From Limnohabitans sp. (GTDB lineage: Bacteria; Pseudomonadota; Gammaproteobacteria; Burkholderiales; Burkholderiaceae_C), in NCBI GenBank assembly GCA_030729445.1, contig JANQXJ010000110.1, positions 14,302 to 25,659 on the forward strand: 11,358 nucleotides of DNA, read 5' to 3'. The notes beneath the pieces are model-generated. The model did no database searches and was not told where the DNA came from. It saw only the letters and a list, made by a program, of their open reading frames with translations. This document shows positions 8,108 to 11,358 of the stretch, one piece after another. Both the position numbers and the translations under genes were made by a program. How positions within the stretch are numbered: the stretch's first letter is position 1; each line of letters starts with the position of its first letter.

Positions 8108-8122
8108 ACATCTCAAGTAACA
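8102..8122. repeat. Direct repeat CAAGTAACA, two copies 12 bp apart
   Basis: CAAGTAACA occurs at 8102-8110 and again at 8114-8122 on the plus strand, separated by TCT. The first copy overlaps the right arm of the palindrome at 8084-8107. The same half-site therefore appears three times in about 40 bp, twice direct and once inverted. It may be a cluster of regulator half-sites. Confidence 0.5.
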
Positions 8123-8183
8123 ATAAAGCAAAAAATTTTAAAAACAGTAAATTCAAAATCAGCCCGATCTTCGACCACGCACA

Positions 8184-8217
8184 CGTAAAAAAACCCCTGG
8201 GCAGGGGTTTTTTTACG
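8184..8217 (-). terminator. Rho-independent terminator after dksA
   Basis: Inverted repeat with 16-nt arms, CGTAAAAAAACCCCTG and CAGGGGTTTTTTTACG, around GG. The stable core is CCCCTG/CAGGGG, flanked by seven A and seven T, so it has the form of a terminator on either strand. It begins 23 bp after the dksA stop, and no gene approaches from the other side. Its evident job is to end the dksA transcript and insulate the dcw promoter region. Confidence 0.9.
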
Positions 8218-8240
8218 AGGGGATGTCAGACAGACTGAAA

Positions 8241-9341
8241 TCAATCGCCAAACATCTTTTGTTTGAGTTCACGCCGCTGCTGCGCTTCCAAGGACAAAGT
8301 GGCTGTGGGGCGGGCCAACAAGCGGCCCACACCAATGGCCTCACCGGTTTCATCACAAAAACCGTAATCGCCCGCATCAATGCGCTGAATCGATTGTTCG
8401 ATCTTCTTGAGCAGCTTGCGCTCGCGGTCGCGCGTGCGCAGCTCCAGGGCATGCTCTTCTTCAATCGTGGCGCGGTCAGCGGGGTCGGGCACCACCACCG
8501 TGTCTTCACGCAGGTGCTCGGTGGTTTGTCCGGCACTGGCCAAGATGTCTTGCTTGAGCAGGGTCAGCTTCAGGCGGAAATACGCCATCTGCTTGTCGTT
8601 CATGTACTCATCATCCGACATGGCGAGGATTTCAGCATCCGACAGTTCTTCGACTTTTTTGGATTTCCAGTTGTTGGCCAGCTTGGGGTCCTTCTTGATG
8701 GGCGCAAAAGGGACCAAGACAGCCGCGGGGGTTGCGCTGGGCAAAAAACTCGACTTGGCCGCCGTGGAGGCCACGGCTGGCGGCAAAGAAGGCACGGTGA
8801 TCTGGGCCAAACGGGCCGAAGGCCGGGTGGCGCGAACCAGCTGCTCTGGCGCAGGTGCTGCGCTGACGGGGTTGGATTCGACGGGGACTTGGACTGATTC
8901 CACTTTGGTGACGCTCATGTTTTTCGTTTTGGGTGTCTGGGCTGGCGGGGCAGCCGTTGCAGCCTTGGGTGCAGCAGACGATCGGGGTGGACTGGATGGC
9001 GCAGCCGCTTTGGATGCTGCGACGGAGGCCGCAGCAGATTTGTCTTTCAATGCCTTGGCAGGCACAGCTGGATTTGGCGTGGGCTTGGCCTTGGCAGCGG
9101 GTTTAGTCGCAGGCTTGGCAGCGGGTTTAGCCACAGCTTTAGCCGCCACTTTGGCAACGGGTTTCATCGGGGCTTTGGTGCTGGGTTTGGCCGCTGGTTT
9201 CGCAGCTGCTTTGGCAGCAGGCTTGGCCACCGCTTTGGCAGCAGGTTTGGCAGTCACCACCTTGGCCTTGGCCGCGGTGGTGCTGGTTTTGGGGGCCACT
9301 GCAGATGGACCAGGGGGCTTTGTCTTGATCGGGGTCTTCAC
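8241..9341 (-). CDS. dksA: RNA polymerase-binding transcription factor DksA, cysteine-poor, with long Lys/Ala/Pro-rich N-terminal extension
   Basis: DksA binds the RNA polymerase secondary channel and, with ppGpp, adjusts initiation at rRNA and amino-acid promoters. The core is residues 233-366. It has a coiled coil with the tip motif DPADRA (286-291, the DxxDxA acidic tip needed for function) and a C-terminal finger fold. Where E. coli DksA has four zinc cysteines, this protein has Cys329, Thr332, Ser350 and Ala353, so classic C4 zinc binding is lost. Ahead of the core lie about 230 extra residues: a tail of AAKPAAK-like repeats (about 22-86) resembling histone H1, then a low-complexity Ala/Ser/Pro stretch. 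E. coli DksA has only 151 residues. The start is GTG at 9341, with TAGGAG 7 nt upstream. The internal ATG at codon 142 has no Shine-Dalgarno, so the long form is favoured. Confidence 0.93.
   Translation of the reverse strand: MKTPIKTKPPGPSAVAPKTSTTAAKAKVVTAKPAAKAVAKPAAKAAAKPAAKPSTKAPMKPVAKVAAKAVAKPAAKPATKPAAKAKPTPNPAVPAKALKDKSAAASVAASKAAAPSSPPRSSAAPKAATAAPPAQTPKTKNMSVTKVESVQVPVESNPVSAAPAPEQLVRATRPSARLAQITVPSLPPAVASTAAKSSFLPSATPAAVLVPFAPIKKDPKLANNWKSKKVEELSDAEILAMSDDEYMNDKQMAYFRLKLTLLKQDILASAGQTTEHLREDTVVVPDPADRATIEEEHALELRTRDRERKLLKKIEQSIQRIDAGDYGFCDETGEAIGVGRLLARPTATLSLEAQQRRELKQKMFGD
9084..9278 (-). repeat. Degenerate repeats encoding the AAKPAAK tail of DksA
   Basis: Irregular, imperfect tandem units of roughly 12-27 bp, encoding Ala-Ala-Lys-Pro and Val-Ala-Lys patterns at DksA residues 22-86. 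On the plus strand they read as variations on GGCAGCGGGTTT and GGCTTTGGCAGC. Such repeats tend to vary in length between strains. They are protein-coding, not a CRISPR array. Confidence 0.75.
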
Positions 9342-9348
9342 GTCTTGT

Positions 9349-9354
9349 CTCCTA
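9349..9354 (-). promoter_or_regulatory. Ribosome binding site of dksA
   Basis: TAGGAG on the minus strand, 7 nt before the GTG at 9341. It is the main evidence that the long N-terminal extension of DksA is translated. The TAG at its left end is also the stop codon of a possible 21-residue upstream open frame. Confidence 0.75.
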
Positions 9355-9365
9355 GCCGTGTGTAA

Positions 9366-9390
9366 GGGCAGACTTCTGACCGTCTGTCCC
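9366..9390 (-). other. Stem-loop in the dksA leader
   Basis: On the minus strand GGGACAGAC and GTCTGCCC pair as an 8-bp stem with one bulged A and an 8-nt loop. It lies 11 bp upstream of the dksA Shine-Dalgarno. There is no T run after it, so it is not a typical terminator. It could affect dksA translation or be incidental. Confidence 0.35.
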
Positions 9391-9493
9391 TGCGCAGCCG
9401 ACCCGAAACCTGTTCATATGCTTCTCAAACCCTTGTTATAGACCTTGTGGGGTTCGCCAGCGCCGCCCCAAAAGGCGGTGCCATCGGCGGGCG

Positions 9494-9499
9494 ATTGTA
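9494..9499 (-). promoter_or_regulatory. Candidate -10 box of a dksA promoter
   Basis: TACAAT on the minus strand matches five of six bases of the sigma-70 -10 consensus and sits about 155 bp before the dksA start. The nearest TTGAC is only about 11 nt upstream, too close for a normal -35 box, so the call is weak. TATAAC at 9440-9435 is an equally possible alternative. Confidence 0.25.
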
Positions 9500-9589
9500 G
9501 CGACTAGAACGGTCAAAATTTGTCGAGGGTCGGATTAAAAGCCAGATCAGACCCCAAGCGAGCGCGAAAGCCTGCCATGTTGCATGACT

Positions 9590-10687
9590 TCAGACCAAAC
9601 ACTGCTCTAAGCCTTGCAGCAGGATGTCTTTGGGCAAATCGATGCCAATGAACACCATCTTGCTCATTTTGGTCTCGCCATCGGCCCACATGGGGCCCAA
9701 ATCGCTGCCCATGAGTTGGTGCACGCCCTGGAAAATCACCTTGCGCTCGGTGCCGCGCATGTTCAACACGCCTTTGTAGCGCAGCATGCGCGGGCCATAA
9801 ATGTTGACGATGGCCCCCAGAAAATCCTCCAGCTTGGCTGGATCAAAGGCCTTATCCGATCGAAAAACAAAGCTTTTCACGTCGTCATCGTGGTGATGGT
9901 GGTGACCCTGTTCATGGGCGTGTGAGGGGTGGTCACAGTGCTCGCCGTGTTCATGGTCATGCGCGTGGTCATGTTGGTGTGACGGGTGGTCGCAATGCTC
10001 GCCGTGCACATGGCCGTGGTCATGGGCATCGTCTTTGAGGAAGTCCGGGTCGATGTCGAGCTTGGCGTTCAGGTTGAAGCCTTTGAGGTCGAACACCTCA
10101 GACAAGGCCACCTCGCCAAAGTGCACCACTTTTTGTGGGGCACGCGGGTTCATGTGTTTCAGGCGGTGCTGCAAGGCGTCCAGCTCTTGGGGTGACACCA
10201 GGTCGGCCTTGCTGATGAAGATCTGGTCGGCAAAGCCCACCTGACGGCGTGCTTCCTGGCGGTCGTTGAGCTGTTGAGCCGCATGCTTGGCGTCCACCAG
10301 CGTCAGGATCGAGTCGAGCAAAAAGGTCTCGGCAATCTCATCGTCCATGAAGAAGGTCTGCGCCACAGGACCTGGGTCGGCCAAGCCCGTGGTTTCGATC
10401 ACGATGCGGTCAAAGCTGAGCAAACCTTTGCGGCGCTTGGCCGCCAGCAGCTGCAGGGTCACGCGCAGGTCTTCGCGGATGGTGCAGCAGATGCAACCGT
10501 TACTCATCTGGATGATCTGCTCATCGGTGTCCGAGACCAGAATGTCGTTGTCGATGTTCTCTTCACCGAACTCGTTCTCGATCACGGCGATCTTCTGACC
10601 ATGGGCCTCGGTCAGCACGCGCTTGAGCAAGGTGGTTTTGCCCGAGCCCAGAAAGCCGGTCAGGATGGTGGTGGGGATCAGGGCCAT
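9590..10687 (-). CDS. COG0523/CobW-family GTPase, putative metal (zinc) chaperone with His-rich insert
   Basis: Member of the G3E P-loop GTPases that deliver metal ions to client proteins. The 365-residue protein has the Walker A loop GFLGSGKTT (11-19), the acidic ENEFGE segment (37-42), the family metal motif GCICC (64-68, CXCC), the switch segment ETTGLADP (98-105) and the guanine-specificity motif SKAD (159-162). The CobW C-terminal domain follows from about 271. Between the domains lies a histidine-rich insert (222-266) with 21 His and two Cys, including GEHCDHPSH twice (229-237 and 248-256). CobW (cobalt), ZigA/YeiR-like (zinc) and nitrile hydratase activators share this fold. The absence of cobalamin genes and the neighbouring cysteine-poor dksA favour a zinc role, by inference. 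The ATG at 10687 starts directly at the conserved N-terminus; its ribosome site is weak. Confidence 0.92.
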   Translation of the reverse strand: MALIPTTILTGFLGSGKTTLLKRVLTEAHGQKIAVIENEFGEENIDNDILVSDTDEQIIQMSNGCICCTIREDLRVTLQLLAAKRRKGLLSFDRIVIETTGLADPGPVAQTFFMDDEIAETFLLDSILTLVDAKHAAQQLNDRQEARRQVGFADQIFISKADLVSPQELDALQHRLKHMNPRAPQKVVHFGEVALSEVFDLKGFNLNAKLDIDPDFLKDDAHDHGHVHGEHCDHPSHQHDHAHDHEHGEHCDHPSHAHEQGHHHHHDDDVKSFVFRSDKAFDPAKLEDFLGAIVNIYGPRMLRYKGVLNMRGTERKVIFQGVHQLMGSDLGPMWADGETKMSKMVFIGIDLPKDILLQGLEQCLV

Positions 10688-10726
10688 GGTGCGATTCCGG
10701 TTCAGGACAAGAAAACAAGATTGAGG

Positions 10727-10732
10727 AGTGTA
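10727..10732 (-). promoter_or_regulatory. Candidate -10 box upstream of the COG0523 GTPase gene
   Basis: TACACT on the minus strand, about 40 bp before the ATG at 10687, matches four of six -10 bases. No good -35 box lies at the right distance. No inverted repeat like a complete Zur box is visible here. Confidence 0.25.
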
Positions 10733-10778
10733 GCGATGAATTCAAGCGCCGCGCCTGCGCACCGGGCATGGCCTCACC

Positions 10779-10802
10779 CCGCAGCGGCGCAGCCAGCTGC
10801 GG
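10779..10802 (-). other. GC-rich stem-loop just after xerC
   Basis: CCGCAGC and GCTGCGG pair as a 7-bp stem with a 10-nt loop, starting 4 bp beyond the xerC stop. There is no T tract, so termination here would be weak at best. It could mark the 3' end of the xerC transcript. Confidence 0.35.
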
Positions 10803-10805
10803 ACT

Positions 10806-11358
10806 TCATTTGCGTTTGGCGCGGGGGTGGGCTGCGTCGTAGGTTTTGGCCAAGTGCTGAAAATCCAGCCGTGTGTAGACCTGGGTGGTGCTGATGTTGG
10901 CGTGGCCCAGCAACTCTTGAACGGCCCGCAAGTCGCCACTGGACTGCAGCACATGGCTGGCAAAAGAGTGGCGCAACATGTGTGGGTGCACCGGGGTGGC
11001 CAGGCCCGCCAGCAAGCTGCGGCGCTTGAGACGCTGCGCCACGGCCCTTGGTGTCAGGCGTGTACCGTGCCGCCCAGGAAACAGCGCCAGCGCCAAAGCA
11101 GACGCCCCAGGTGTGGGCTGGGTCAACATGCCCGGCAGCTGCGGCCGCACGGCCAACCAGTGCGTCAGCGCCTCGATGGCCGCACGCCCCAAAGGCACAC
11201 TGCGGCGCTTGCTGCCTTTGCCCTGCACCTGCACCTCGGCGTTTTGCAAATCAATCCAACCCCGCCCGGCACGCGAGGCCTCGGTGCTGGCCACCACGTC
11301 CAGACCGGTCAGCTCGGCCATGCGCAGGCCGCAGCCATACAAGAGCTCGACCATGGCC
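10806..11358 (-). CDS. xerC: Tyrosine recombinase XerC, C-terminal part (cut by window edge)
   Basis: XerC works with XerD at dif, near the terminus, to resolve chromosome dimers at cell division. The window holds the last 184 codons; the N-terminal core-binding domain lies beyond base 11358. The catalytic set is complete (numbered from the first Met in the window): Arg11 in GCGLRMAEL, Lys46 in QGKGSK, His125 and Arg128 in HPHMLRHSF, His151 in LLGHANIS and nucleophile Tyr160 in TTQVYTRL. The end, SSGDLRAVQELLGH through LDFQHLA to AAHPRAKR, follows XerC rather than XerD. That makes this the housekeeping recombinase and not a phage or integron integrase. The stop is 118 nt before the next gene, so the two may or may not share a transcript. 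Confidence 0.93.
   Translation of the reverse strand, partial: AMVELLYGCGLRMAELTGLDVVASTEASRAGRGWIDLQNAEVQVQGKGSKRRSVPLGRAAIEALTHWLAVRPQLPGMLTQPTPGASALALALFPGRHGTRLTPRAVAQRLKRRSLLAGLATPVHPHMLRHSFASHVLQSSGDLRAVQELLGHANISTTQVYTRLDFQHLAKTYDAAHPRAKRK

Larger units (their letters stand above)
7899..8240. other. AT-rich intergenic regulatory region between dksA and mraZ
   Basis: This 342-bp stretch has no credible gene and is far richer in A and T than the flanking coding DNA. From the dksA side it contains the terminator (8184-8217), a run of A/T tracts (about 8120-8160), the direct repeats (8102-8122), the palindrome (8084-8107), more A/T-rich sequence and the 10-bp-period MraZ repeats (7931-7970). 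The dcw promoter must lie here or further upstream, but no minus-strand sigma-70 match is convincing. The best I find is TTGCAC, 17 nt, TAATTT (about 8080-8108), overlapping the palindrome, with three of six matches in each box. Confidence 0.7.
9342..9589. other. Intergenic region between the COG0523 gene and dksA
   Basis: This 248-bp stretch has no clear terminator after the GTPase gene, so some read-through into dksA is possible. On the minus strand it holds two -10-like hexamers, TACAAT (9499-9494) and TATAAC (9440-9435), neither with a good -35 box at 16-18 bp. It also has a GC-rich stem CCGCC/GGCGG (9463-9478), a second stem-loop (9366-9390), and a 22-codon open frame (9417-9352) that ends inside the dksA ribosome site. 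Confidence 0.5.

Noticed and set aside
7880..8188. 102-codon plus-strand frame in the dksA-mraZ intergenic region
   Set aside because: It crosses the 5' end of mraZ, the operator repeats and AT-rich DNA, ends inside the terminator, and has no Shine-Dalgarno or recognisable protein features.
9084..9278. Tandem repeats considered as a CRISPR array or minisatellite locus
   Set aside because: The units are irregular, with no constant spacer and no cas genes. They stay in frame and encode the Lys/Ala/Pro tail of DksA.
9429..9440. TTGTTATA upstream of dksA as a Zur box
   Set aside because: Only one half of the expected TGTTATA-type palindrome is present and the other half does not match, so this is not a supported Zur site.
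8407..9441. 344-codon plus-strand frame with a hydrophobic AAGLAAGLA stretch, membrane-like at first sight
   Set aside because: The hydrophobic repeats are the reverse complement of the AAKPAAK codons of dksA. The dksA frame carries a recognisable conserved domain and a strong ribosome site, while this one does not.
10806..11358. Tyrosine recombinase considered as sign of a prophage or genomic island
   Set aside because: The C-terminus follows housekeeping XerC closely, and no attachment-site repeats, tRNA or phage genes are nearby.

Overview
The window is a chromosomal segment of a betaproteobacterium, most likely order Burkholderiales and probably family Comamonadaceae. That placement is an inference from protein signatures: a DksA whose C-terminal finger has only one cysteine, a MraZ beginning FQGASSLSLDAKGR, and the local gene content. 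No ribosomal RNA or other marker gene is present to confirm it. Every supported gene lies on the minus strand, so transcription runs from high to low coordinates.

Right part (about 8.2-11.36 kb): the 3' two-thirds of a xerC tyrosine recombinase gene, then a COG0523/CobW-family metal-chaperone GTPase with a 45-residue histidine-rich insert, then an unusually long dksA. This DksA carries about 230 extra N-terminal residues, including a Lys/Ala/Pro-rich tail like histone H1, and its zinc finger has lost three of four cysteines. A near-perfect inverted repeat with A and T tracts (8184-8217) terminates the dksA transcript.

Middle (7899-8240): an AT-rich intergenic regulatory region of about 340 bp. 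It holds the terminator, a 9-bp-armed palindrome, a direct repeat, and directly upstream of mraZ four GTG-type repeats at an exact 10-bp period. The last matches the known architecture of the MraZ operator.

Left part (1-7898): the front of the division and cell wall (dcw) cluster in canonical order: mraZ, rsmH, ftsL, ftsI, murE, murF, mraY, murD (truncated by the window edge). The genes are packed with ATGA/GTGA/TGATG overlaps or gaps of 3-5 nt, which implies one translationally coupled transcript. MurD, MurE, MurF and MraY act successively in the synthesis of UDP-MurNAc-pentapeptide and lipid I. FtsL and FtsI belong to the septal peptidoglycan machinery. RsmH modifies 16S rRNA, and MraZ is the expected autoregulator.

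The dcw genes are ordinary in content. The less ordinary material is the dksA/COG0523 pair and the two leader regions in front of dksA and mraZ. I saw no mobile element, CRISPR array, tRNA or rRNA, and no candidate for a wholly new system.
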